From contig NW_027490406.1 in assembly GCF_050948175.1 (NCBI RefSeq), positions 248,001 to 312,000 of the forward strand: a DNA stretch of 64,000 nt, given 5' to 3'. The translations under genes were made by a program, and so were the position numbers. How positions within the stretch are numbered: position 1 is the first letter of the stretch; every line of letters starts with the position of its first letter. The DNA is from Xylocopa sonorina (taxonomy: Eukaryota; Arthropoda; Insecta; Hymenoptera; Apidae). Below are positions 26,248 to 37,640 of this stretch, piece after piece. The notes beneath the pieces are model-generated. The model did not search any database and was not told the origin of the DNA. It saw nothing but the letters and a program-made list of their open reading frames with translations.

Positions 26248-26660
26248 CGCGATATCGCTTCTCATTTCTATGTTTCATGGTAAGATATAATATGATTAGC
26301 GAAGTGTTATGTATTCCTCGTCTACACTTCAAATGAATGTGAATGCGACACTTCCTTGCAAGGAAATAGCGTTTGCGAATGTCTACCTATCATAGCAATA
26401 GTGTTCTAATGCTTCTTAAAACGCGATATCGCATCTCATCTCTATGTTTCATGGTAAGATATAATATGATTTGCGAAGTGTTATGTATTCCTCGTCTACA
26501 CATCAAATGAATGTGAATGCGACACTTCCTTGCAAGGAAATAGCGTTTGCAGTTGTCTACGTATCGTAGCAATAGAGATCAAATGCTTCTTAAAACGCGA
26601 TATCGCATCTCATTTCTATGTTTCATGGTAAGATATAATATGATTTGCGAAGTGTTATGT
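26247..26660 (+). repeat. Transition segment
   Basis: A little over two monomers continue the match to 21903-22315. The marker GATTAGCGAAGTG and the pair CTACCTATCATAGC and CATCTCATCTC are present. Nothing else is seen. Confidence 0.7.
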
Positions 26661-29480
26661 ATTTCTCGTCTACACTTCAAATGAATGTAAATGCGACACT
26701 ACCTTGCTAGGAAATAGCGTCTGTAGATGTCTAGGTATCGCAGCAATAGAGTTCTAATGCTCCTTAAAACGCGATATCGCATCTCATTTCTATGTTTCAT
26801 GGTAAGATATAATATAATTTGCGAAGTGTCATGTATTCCTCGTCCACACTTCAAATGAATGTAAATGCGACACTTCGTTGCAAGGAAATAACGTTTGCGA
26901 ATATCCATCTATCGTAGCAATAGTGTTCTAATGCTTCTTAAAACGTTATATCGCATCTCATTTCCATGTTTCATGGTAAGATATAATATGATTTGCGAAG
27001 TGTTATGCATTCCTCGTCTACGATTCAAATGAATGTAAATGCGACACTTCCTTGCAAGGAAATAGCGTTTGCAGATGTCTACGTATCGTAGCAATAGAGT
27101 TCTTATGATTCTTAAAGCGCGATATCACATCTCATTTCTATGTTTCATGGTAAGATATAATATGATTTGCGAAGTGTTATGTATTCCTCGTCTACACTTC
27201 AAATGAATGTAAATGAGACACTTCCTCGCAAGGAAATATCGTTTGCAGATGTCTACGTATCGTAGCAATAGATTTCTTATGATTCTTAAAACGCGATATC
27301 GCATCTCATTTCTATGTTTCATGGTAAGGTATAATATGATTTGCGAAGTGTTATGTATTCCTCGTCTACACTTCAAATGAAAGTAAATGCGACACTTCCT
27401 TGCTAGGAAATAGCGTCTGCAGATGTCTAGGTATCGTAGCAATAGAGTTCTAATGCTTCATAAAACGCGATATCGCATCACATTTCTATGTTTCATGGTA
27501 AGATATAATATTCATTGCGAAGTGTTATGCATTCCTCGTATACGACTGAAATGAATGTAAATGCGACACTTCCTTGCAAGGAAATAGCGTTTGCAGATGT
27601 CTACGTATCGTAGCAATAGAGTTCAAATGCTTCTTAAAACGCGATATCGCATCTCATTTCTATGTTTCATGGTAAGATATAATATGATTTGCGAAGTGTT
27701 ATGTATTCCTCGTCTACACTTCAAGTGAATGTAAATGCGACACTTCCTTGCAAGGAAATAGCGCTTGCAAACGTCTACCTACCGTAGCAATAGAGTTCTA
27801 ATGCTTCTTAAAACGCGATATCGCATCTCATTTCTATATTTCATGGTAAGATATAATATGATTTGCGAAGTGTTATGTATTCCTCGTCTACAATACAAAT
27901 GAATGTAAATGAGACACTTCCTTGCAAGGAAATATCGTTTGCAGATGTCTACGTATCGTAGCAATAGAGTTCTAATGCTTCATAAAACGCGATATCGCAT
28001 CACATTTCTATGTTTCATGGTAAGATATAATATTCATTGCGAAGTGTTATGCATTCCTCGTATACGACTGAAATGAATGTAAATGCGACACTTCCTTGCA
28101 AGGAAATAGCGTTTGCAGATGTCTACGTATCGTAGCAATAGAGTTCTAATGCTTCATAAAACGCGATATCGCATCACATTTCTATGTTTCATGGTAAGAT
28201 ATAATATGATTTGCGAAGTGTTATGTATTCCTCGTCTACACTTCAAATGAATGTAAATGCGACACTACCTTGCTAGGAAATAGCGTCTGCAGATGTCTAG
28301 GTATCGCAGCAATAGAGTTCTAATGCATCTTAAAACGCGATATCGCATCTCATTTCTATGTTTCATGTAAGATATAATATGATTTGCGAAGTGTCATGTA
28401 TTCCTCGTCCACACTTCAAATGAATGTAAATGCCACACTTCGTTGCAAGGAAATAGCGTTTGCGAATATCCATCTATCGTAGCAATAGTGTTCTAATGCT
28501 TCTTAAAACGCGATATCGCATCTCATTTCTATGTTTAATGGTAAGATATAATATGATTTGCGATGTGTTATGCATTCCTCGTCTACGATTCAAATGAATG
28601 TAAATGCGACACTTCCTTGCAAGGAAATAGCGTTTGCAGATGTCTACGTATCGTAGCAATAGAGTTCTTATGATTCTTAAAGCGCGATATCACATCTCAT
28701 TTCTATGTTTCATGGTAAGATATAATATGATTAGCGAAGTGTTATGTATTCCTCGTCTACACTTCAAATGAATGTGAATGCGACACTTCCTTGCAAGGAA
28801 ATAGAGTTTGCGAATGTCTACCTATCGTAGCAATAATGTTCTAATGCTTCTTAAAACGCGATATCGCATCTCATTTCTATGTTTCATGGTAAGATATATT
28901 ATGATTTGCGAAGTGTTATGTATTCCTCGTCTACACTTCAAATGAATGTAAATGCGACACTTACTTGCAAGGAAATAGCGTTTGCAGATGTCTACGTATC
29001 GTAGCAATAGAGTTCTTATGATTCTTAAAACGCGATATCGCTTCTCATTTCTATGTTTCATGGTAAGATATAATATGATTAGCGAAGTGTTATGTATTCC
29101 TCGTCTACACTTCAAATGAATGTGAATGCGACACTTCCTTGCAAGGAAATAGCGTTTGCGAATGTCTACCTATCATAGCAATAGTGTTCTAATGCTCCTT
29201 AAAACGCGATATCGCATCTCATCTCTATGTTTCATGGTAAGATATAATATGATTTGCGAAGTGTTATGTATTCCTCGTCTACACATCAAATGAATGTAAA
29301 TGCGACACTTCCTTGTAAGGAAATAGCGTTTGCAGATGTCTACCTATCGTAGCAATAGAGTTCTAATGCTTCTTAAAACGCGATATCGCATCTCATTTCT
29401 ATGTTTCATGGTAAGATATAATATGATTTGCGAAGTGTTATGTATTCCTCGTCTACACTTCAAATGAATGTAAATGCGAC
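26660..29480 (+). repeat. 28-monomer-offset block, copy 1 (clean copy)
   Basis: About sixteen monomers match 31529-34365. The offset is 4869 at the start and rises stepwise to about 4875 because the second copy gains private single-base insertions. Rare shared markers include AACGTTATATCGC, CTTCCTCGCAAGG, TATACGACTGAAATG, ACAATACAAATG and GTTTAATGGTAAG. Monomers here are 173 or 174 bp. Confidence 0.88.
28332..28504 (+). repeat. 173-bp variant monomer, TTTCATGTAAG / CTTCGTTGC class
   Basis: This class has one G deleted in TTTCATGGTAAG (giving TTTCATGTAAG). It is linked to TCGTCCACACTTC, CACTTCGTTGCAAGG and GCGAATATCCATC. The deletion recurs near 22453, 30103, 31148, 33236, 35331 and 36899, and I see it only between 22 and 37 kb. 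Related full-length copies with CTTCGTTGC but without the deletion occur near 26873, 31741, 37499, 61338 and 63078. It is independent of the other 173-bp class. Confidence 0.9.
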
Positions 29481-31529
29481 ACTTCCTTGCAAGGAAATAG
29501 CGTTTGCAGATGTCTATGTATCGTAGCAATAGATTTCTAATGCTTCTTAAAACGTGATATCGCATCTCATTTCTATGTTTCATGGTAAGATATAATATGA
29601 TTTGCGAAGTGTCATGTATTCCTCGTCTACACTTCAAATGAATGTAAATGCGACACTTCCATGCAAGGAAATATCGTTTGCAGATGTCTACGTATCGTAG
29701 CAATAGAGTTCTAATGCTTCATAGAACGCGATATCGCATCACATTTCTATGTTTCATGATAAGATATAATATTCATTGCGAAGTGTTATGCATTCCTCGT
29801 ATACGACTGAAATGAATGTAAATGCGACACTTCCTTGCAAGGAAATAGCGTTTGCAGATGTCTACGTATCGTAGCAATAGAGTTCTAATGCTTCATAAAA
29901 CGCGATATCGCATCACATTTCTATGTTTCATGGTAAGATATAATATGATTTGCGAAGTGTTATGTATTTCTCGTCTACACTTCAAATGAATGTAAATGCG
30001 ACACTACCTTGCTAGGAAATAGCGTCTGCAGATGTCTAGGTATCGCAGCAATAGAGTTCTAATGCATCTTATAACGCGATATCGCATCTCATTTCTATGT
30101 TTCATGTAAGATATAATATGATTTGCGAAGTGTCATGTATTCCTCGTCCACACTTCAAATGAATGTAAGTGCGACACTTCGTTGCAAGGAAATAGCGTTT
30201 GCGAATATCCATCTATCGTTGCAATAGTGTTCCAATGCTTCTTAAAACGCGATATCGCATCTCATTTCTATGTTTCATGGTAAGATATAATATGATTTGC
30301 GAAGTGTTATGTATTCCTCGTCTACACTTCAAGTGAATGTAAATGCGACACTTCCTTGCAAGGAAATAGCACTTGCAAACGTCTACCTACCGTAGCAATA
30401 GAGCTTTAATGCTTCTTAAAACGCGATATCGCATCTCATTTCTATGTTTCATGGTAAGATATAATATGATTTGCGAAGTGTCATGTATTCCTCGTCTACA
30501 CTTCAAATGAATGTAAATGCGACACTACCTTGCTAGGAAATAGCGTCTGTAGATGTCTAGGTATCGCAGCAATAGAGTTCTAATGCTCCTTAAAACGCGA
30601 TATCGCATCTCATTTCTATGTTTCATGGTAAGATATAATATGATTTGCGAAGTGTCATGTATTCCTCGTCTACACTTCAAATGAATGTAAATGCGACACT
30701 TCGTTGCAAGGAAATAGCGTCTGTAGATGTCTAGGTATCGCAGCAATAGAGTTCTAATGCTCCTTAAAACGCGATATCGCATCTCATTTCTATGTTTCTT
30801 GGTAAGATATAATATAATTTGCGAAGTGTCATGTATTCCTCGTCCACACTTCAAATGAATGTAAATGCGACACTTCGTTGCAAGGAAATAGCGTTTGCGA
30901 ATATCCATCTATCGTAGCAATAGTGTTCTAATGCTTCTTAAAACGCGATATCGCATCTCATTTCTATGTTTCATGGTAAGATATAATATGATTTGCGAAG
31001 TGTTATGTATTTCTCGTCTACACTTCAAATGAATGTAAATGCGACACTACCTTGCTAGGAAATAGCGTCTGCAGATGTCCAGGTATCGCAGCAATAGAGT
31101 TCTAATGCTTCTTAAAACGCGATATCGCATCTCATTTCTATGTTTCATGTAAGATATAATATGATTTGCGAAGTGTCATGTATTCCTCGTCCACACTTCA
31201 AATGAATGTAAATGCGACACCTCGTTGCAAGGAAATAGCGTTTGCGAATATCCATCTATCGTAGCAATAGTGTTCCAATGCTTCTTAAAACGCGATATCG
31301 CATCTCATTTCTATGTTTCATGGTAAGATATAATATGATTTGCGAAGTGTTATGTATTCCTCGTCTACACTTCAAGTGAATATAAATGCGACACTTCCTT
31401 GCAAGGAAATAGCGCTTGCAAACGTCTACCTACCGTAGCAATAGAGTTTTAATGCTTCTTAAAACGCGATATCGCATCTCATTTCTATGTTTCATGGTAA
31501 GATATAATATGATTTGCGAAGTGTCATGT
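29480..31529 (+). repeat. 9-mer-related copy plus re-used 22.3-kb segment
   Basis: Positions 29.5-30.9 kb follow the same monomer order as the 9-mer HOR at 34.5-37.6 kb. The CTGTAGATGTCTAGG monomer is present as an adjacent pair near 30541 and 30718, where the later copies have one. Positions 31005-31485 repeat 22310-22790. The markers TGTAAGTGCGACAC, AGCACTTGCAAACG and AGAGCTTTAATGC are shared with 35.4-35.6 and 36.9-37.2 kb. Confidence 0.82.
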
Positions 31530-34365
31530 ATTCCTCGTCTACACTTCAAATGAATGTAAATGCGACACTACCTTGCTAGGAAATAGCGTCTGTAGATGTC
31601 TAGGTATCGCAGCAATAGAGTTCTAATGCTCCTTAAAACGCGATATCGCATCTCATTTCTATGTTTCATGGTAAGATATAATATAATTTGCGAAGTGTCA
31701 TGTATTCCTCGTCCACACTTCAAATGAATGTAAATGCGACACTTCGTTGCAAGGAAATAGCGTTTGCGAATATCCATCTATCGTAGCAATAGTGTTCTAA
31801 TGCTTCTTAAAACGTTATATCGCATCTCATTTCCATGTTTCATGGTAAGATATAATATGATTTGCGAAGTGTTATGCATTCCTCGTCTACGATTCAAATG
31901 AATGTAAATGCGACACTTCCTTGCAAGGAAATAGCGTTTGCAGATGTCTACGTATCGTAGCAATAGAGTTCTTATGATTCTTAAAGCGCGATATCACATC
32001 TCATTTCTATGTTTCATGGTAAGATATAATATGATTTGCGAAGTGTTATGTATTCCTCGTCTACACTTCAAATGAATGTAAATGAGACACTTCCTCGCAA
32101 GGAAATATCGTTTGCAGATGTCTACGTATGGTAGCAATAGATTTCTTATGATTCTTAAAACGCGATATCGCATCTCATTTCTATGTTTCATGGTAAGGTA
32201 TAATATGATTTGCGAAGTGTTATGTATTCCTCGTCTACACTTCAAATGAAAGTAAATGCGACACTTCCTTGCTAGGAAATAGCGTCTGCAGATGTCTAGG
32301 TATCGTAGCAATAGAGTTCTAATGCTTCATAAAACGCGATATCGCATCACATTTCTATGTTTCATGGTAAGATATAATATTCATTGCGAAGTGTTATGCA
32401 TTCCTCGTATACGACTGAAATGAATGTAAATGCGACACTTCCTTGCAAGGAAATAGCGTTTGCAGATGTCTACGTATCGTAGCAATAGAGTTCAAATGCT
32501 TCTTAAAACGCGATATCGCATCTCATTTCTATGTTTCATGGTAAGATATAATATGATTTGCGAAGTGTTATGTATTCCTCGTCTACACTGCAAGTGAATG
32601 TAAATGCGACACTTCCTTGCAAGGAAATAGCGCTTGCAAACGTCTACCTACCGTAGCAATAGAGTTCTAATGCTTCTTAAAACGCGATATCGCATCTCAT
32701 TTTCTATATTTCATGGTAAGATATAATATGATTTGCGAAGTGTTATGTATTCCTCGTCTACAATACAAATGAATGTAAATGAGACACTTCCTTGCAAGGA
32801 AATATCGTTTGCAGATGTCTACGTATCGTAGCAATAGAGTTCTATATGCTTCATAAAACGCGATATCGCATCACATTTCTATGTTTCATGGTAAGATATA
32901 ATATTCATTGCGAAGTGTTATGCATTCCTCGTATACGACTGAAATGAATGTAAATGCGACACTTCCTTGCAAGGAAATAGCGTTTGCAGATGTCTACGTA
33001 TCGTAGCAATAGAGTTCTAATGCTTCATAAAACGCGATATCGCATCACATTTCTATGTTTCATGGTAAGATATAATATGATTTGCGAAGTGTTATGTATT
33101 CCTCGTCTACACTTCAAATGAATGTAAATGCGACACTACCTTGCTAGGAAATAGCGTCTGCAGATGTCTAGGTATCGCAGCAATAGAGTTCTAATGCATC
33201 TTAAAACGCGATATCGCAATCTCATTTCTATGTTTCATGTAAGATATAATATGATTTGCGAAGTGTCATGTATTCCTCGTCCACACTTCAAATGACTGTA
33301 AATGCGACACTTCGTTGCAAGGAAATAGCGTTTGCGAATATCCATCTATCGTAGCAATAGTGTTCTAATGCTTCTTAAAACGCGATATCGCATCTCATTT
33401 CTATGTTTAATGGTAAGATATAATATGATTTGCGATGTGTTATGCATTCCTCGTCTACGATTCAAATGAATGTAAATGCGACACTTCCTTGCAGGGAAAT
33501 AGCGTTTGCAGATGTCTACGTATCGTAGCAATAGAGTTCTTATGATTCTTAAAGCGCGATATCACATCTCATTTCTATTGTTTCATGGTAAGATATAATA
33601 TGATTAGCGAAGTGTTATGTATTCCTCGTCTACACTTCAAATGAATGTGAATGCGACACTTCCTTGCAAGGAAATAGAGTTTGCGAATGTCTACCTATCG
33701 TAGCAATAATGTTCTAATGCTTCTTAAAACGCGATATCGCATCTCATTTCTATGTTTCATGGTAAGATATATTATGATTTGCGAAGTGTTATGTATTCCT
33801 CGTCTACACTTCAAATGAATGTAAATGCGACACTTACTTGCAAGGAAATAGCGTTTGCAGATGTCTACGTATCGTAGCAATAGGGTTCTTATGATTCTTA
33901 AAACGCGATATCGCTTCTCATTTCTATGTTTCATGGTAAGATATAATATGATTAGGCGAAGTGTTATGTATTCCTCGTCTACACTTCAAATGAATGTGAA
34001 TGCGACACTTCCTTGCAAGGAAATAGCGTTTTGCGAATGTCTACCTATCATAGCAATAGTGTTCTAATGCTCCTTAAAACGCGATATCGCATCTCATCTC
34101 TATGTTTCATGGTAAGATATAATATGATTTGCGAAGTGTTATGTATTCCTCGTCTACACTTCAAATGAATGTAAATGCGACACTTCCTTGTAAGGAAATA
34201 GCGTTTGCAGATGTCTACCTATCGTAGCAATAGAGTTCTATGCTTCTTAAAACGCGATATCGCATCTCATTTCTATGTTTCATGGTAAGATAAAATATGA
34301 TTTGCGAGAGTGTATGTATTCCTCGTCTACACTTCAAATGAATGTAAATGCGACACTTCCTTGCA
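31529..34365 (+). repeat. 28-monomer-offset block, copy 2 (indel-bearing from 32.7 kb)
   Basis: This is the second copy of 26660-29480. It is clean to about 32.69 kb. Beyond that it carries private indels absent from copy 1, for example an extra T near 32702, TATATGC near 32843, GCAATCTC near 33219, CTATTGTTTC near 33578, TTAGGCG near 33955 and GTTTTGCG near 34030. Confidence 0.87.
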
Positions 34366-37300
34366 GGGAAATAGCGTTTGCAAACGTCTACCTACCGTAG
34401 CAATAGAGGTTCTAATGCTTCTTAAAACGCGATATCGCATCTCATTTCTATATTTCATGGTAAGATATAATATGATTTGCGAAGTGTTATGTATTCCTCG
34501 TCTACACTTCAAATGAATGTAAATGAGACACTTCCTTGCAAGGAAATATCGTTTGCAGATGTCTACGTATCGTAGCAATAGATTTCTTATGATTCTTAAA
34601 ACGCGATATCGCATCTCATTTCTATGTTTCATGGTAAGGTATAATATGATTTGCGAAGTGTTATATATTCCTGTCTACACTTCAAATGAATGTAAATGCG
34701 ACACTTCCTTGCAAGGAAATAGCGTTTGCAGATGTCTATGTATCGTAGCAATAGATTTCTAATGGCTTCTTAAAACGTGATATCGCATCTCATTTCTATG
34801 TTTCATGGTAAGATATAATATGATTTGCGAAGTGTCATGTATTCCCTCGTCTACACTTCAAATGAATGTAAATGCGACACTTCCATGCAAGGAAATATCG
34901 TTTGCAGATGTCTACGTATCGTAGCAATAGAGTTCTAATGCTTCATAAAACGCGATATCGCATCACATTTCTATGTTTCATGGTAAGATATAATATTCAT
35001 TGCGAAGTGTATATGCATTCCTCGTATACGACTGAAATGAATGTAAATTGCGACCACTTCCTTGCAAGGAAATAGCGTTTGCAGATGTCTACGTATCGTA
35101 GCAATAGAGTTCTAATGCTTCATAAAACGCGATATCGCATCACATTTCTATGTTTCATGGTAAGATATAATATGATTTGCGAAGTGTTATGTATTTCTCG
35201 TCTACACTTCAAATGAATGTAAATGCGACACTACCTTGCTAGGAAATAGCGTCTGCAGATGTCTAGGTATCGCAGCAATAGAGTTCTAATGCATCTTATA
35301 ACGCGATATCGCATCTCATTTCTATGTTTCATGTAAGATATAATATGATTTGCGAAGTGTCATGTATTCCTCGTCCACACTTCAAATGAATGTAAGTGCG
35401 ACACTTCGTTGCAAGGAAATAGCGTTTGCGAATATCCATCTATCGTGCAATAGTGTTCCAATGCTTCTTAAAACGCGATATCGCATCTCATTTCTATGTT
35501 TCATGGTAAGATATAATATGATTTGCGAAGTGTGTTATGTATTCCTCGTCTACACTTCAAGTGAATGTAAATGCGACACTTCCTTGCAAGGAAATAGCAC
35601 TTGCAAACGTCTACCTACCGTAGCAATAGAGCTTTAATGCTTCTTAAAACGCGATATCGCATCTCATTTTCTATGTTTCATGGTAAGATATAATATGATT
35701 TGCGAAGTGTCATGTATTCCTCGTCTACACTTCAAATGAATGTAAATGCGACACTACCTTGCTAGGAAATAGCGTCTGTAGATGTCTAGGTATCGCAGCA
35801 ATAGAGTTCTAATGCTCCTTAAAACGCGATATCGCATCTCATTTCTATGTTTCTTGGTAAGATATAATATAATTTGCGAAGTGTCATGTATTCCTCGTCC
35901 ACACTTCAAATGAATGTAAATGCGACACTTCGTTGCAGAGGAAATAGCGTTTGCGAATATCCATCTATCGTAGCAATAGTGTTCTAATGCTTCTTAAAAC
36001 GCGATATCGCATCTCATTTCTATGTTTAATGGTAAGATATAATATGATTTGCGAAGTGTTATGTATTCCTCGTCTACACTTCAAATGAATGTAAATGAGA
36101 CACTTCCTTGCAAGGAAATATCGTTTGCAGATGTCTACGTATCGTAGCAATAGATTTCTTATGATTCTTAAAACGCGATATCGCATCTCATTTCTATGTT
36201 TCATGGTAAGGTATAATATGATTTGCGAAGTGTTATATATTCCTCGTCTTACACTTCAAATGAATGTAAATGCGACACTTCCTTGCAAGGAAATAGCGTT
36301 TGCAGATGTCTATGTATCGTAGCAATAGATTTCTAATGCTTCTTAAAACGTGATATCGCATCTCATTTCTATGTTTCATGGTAAATATAATATGATTTGC
36401 GAAGTGTCATGTATTCCTCGTCTACACTTCAAATGAATGTAAATGCGACACTTCCATGCAAGGAAATATCGTTTGCAGATGTCTACGTATCGTAGCAATA
36501 GAGTTCTAATGCTTTCATAAAACGCGATATCGCATCACATTTCTATGTTTCATGGTAAGATATAATATTCATTGCGAAGTGTTATGCATTCCTCGTATAC
36601 GACTGAAATGAATGTAAATGCGACACTTCCTTGCAAGGAAATAGCGTTTGCAGATGTCTACGTATCGTAGCAATAGAGTTCTAATGCTTCATAAAACGCG
36701 ATATCGCATCACATTTCTATGTTTTCATGGTAAGATTTAATATGATTTGCGAAGTGTTATGTATTTCTCGTCTACACTTCAAATGAATGTAAATGCGACA
36801 CTACCTGCTAGGAAATAGCGTCTGCAGATGTCTAGGTATCGCAGCAATAGAGTTCTAATGCATCTTATAACGCGATATCGCATCTCATTTCTATGTTTCA
36901 TGTAAGATATAATATGATTTGCGAAGTGTCATGTATTCCTCGTCCACACTTCAAATGAATGTAAGTGCGACACTTCGTTGCAAGGAAATAGCGTTTGCGA
37001 ATATCCATCTATCGTTGCAATAGTGTTCCAATGCTTCTTAAAACGCGATATCGCATCTCATTTCTATGTTTCATGGTAAGATATAATATGATTTGCGAAG
37101 TGTTATGTATTCCTCGTCTACACTTCAAGTGAATGTAAATGCGACACTTCCTTGCAAGGAAATAGCACTTGGCAAACGTCTACCTACCGTAGCAATAGAG
37201 CTTTAATGCTTCTTAAAAACGCGATATCGCATCTCATTTCTATGTTTCATGGTAAGATATAATATGATTTGCGAAGTGTCATGTATTCCTCGTCTACACT

Positions 37301-37440
37301 TCAAATGAATGTAAATGCGACACTACCTTGCTAGGAAATAGCGTCTGTAGATGTCTAGGTATCGCAGCAATAGAGTTCTAATGCTCCTTAAAACGCGATA
37401 TCGCATCTCATTTCTATGTTTCTTGGTAAAGATATAATAT
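32700..37440. other. Indel-rich stretch, probable low consensus accuracy
   Basis: I count about 28 single-base (rarely two-base) indels here, roughly one per 170 bases. They are private to one repeat copy and often extend or shorten homopolymers (TTTT, AAAAA, CCC, GG). Outside this stretch private indels are very few (near 3400, 4418, 7748 and 54031); the recurrent 173-bp classes are shared and ancestral. The pattern resembles unpolished long-read sequence more than biology, so fine-scale features here are unreliable. Confidence 0.8.
34500..36070 (+). repeat. 9-mer HOR, copy 1
   Basis: Nine monomers (nominally 1566 bases, about 1572 here because of indels) are followed by a second copy starting at about 36070. 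The order includes AAATATCGTTTGCAG, GTGTTATATATTCC, GTCTATGTATCG, TATACGACTGAAATG, CATCTTATAACGCG and AGCACTTGCAAACG. Most of the indels in this copy are not shared by the next one. Confidence 0.85.
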
Positions 37441-37640
37441 AATTTGCGAAGTGTCATGTATTCCTCGTCCACACTTCAAATGAATGTAAATGCGACACTT
37501 CGTTGCAAGGAAATAGCGTTTGCGAATATCCATCTATCGTAGCAATAGTGTTCTAATGCTTCTTAAAACGCGATATCGCATCTCATTTCTATGTTTAATG
37601 GTAAGATATAATATGATTTGCGAAGTGTTATGTATTCCTC
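36070..37640 (+). repeat. 9-mer HOR, copy 2
   Basis: This copy has the same monomer order as 34500-36070 and a different set of private indels, for example CGTCTTACAC near 36249, GTAAATATAA near 36384, GCTTTCATAA near 36512 and GGTAAAGATAT near 37427. The last such indel is near 37430, and the sequence is clean afterwards. Confidence 0.85.

Noticed and set aside
34300..34320. GCGAGAGTGTATG as a new monomer class
   Set aside because: It is a singleton inside the indel-rich stretch, where the consensus is doubtful. One insertion plus one deletion in GCGAAGTGTTATG explains it.
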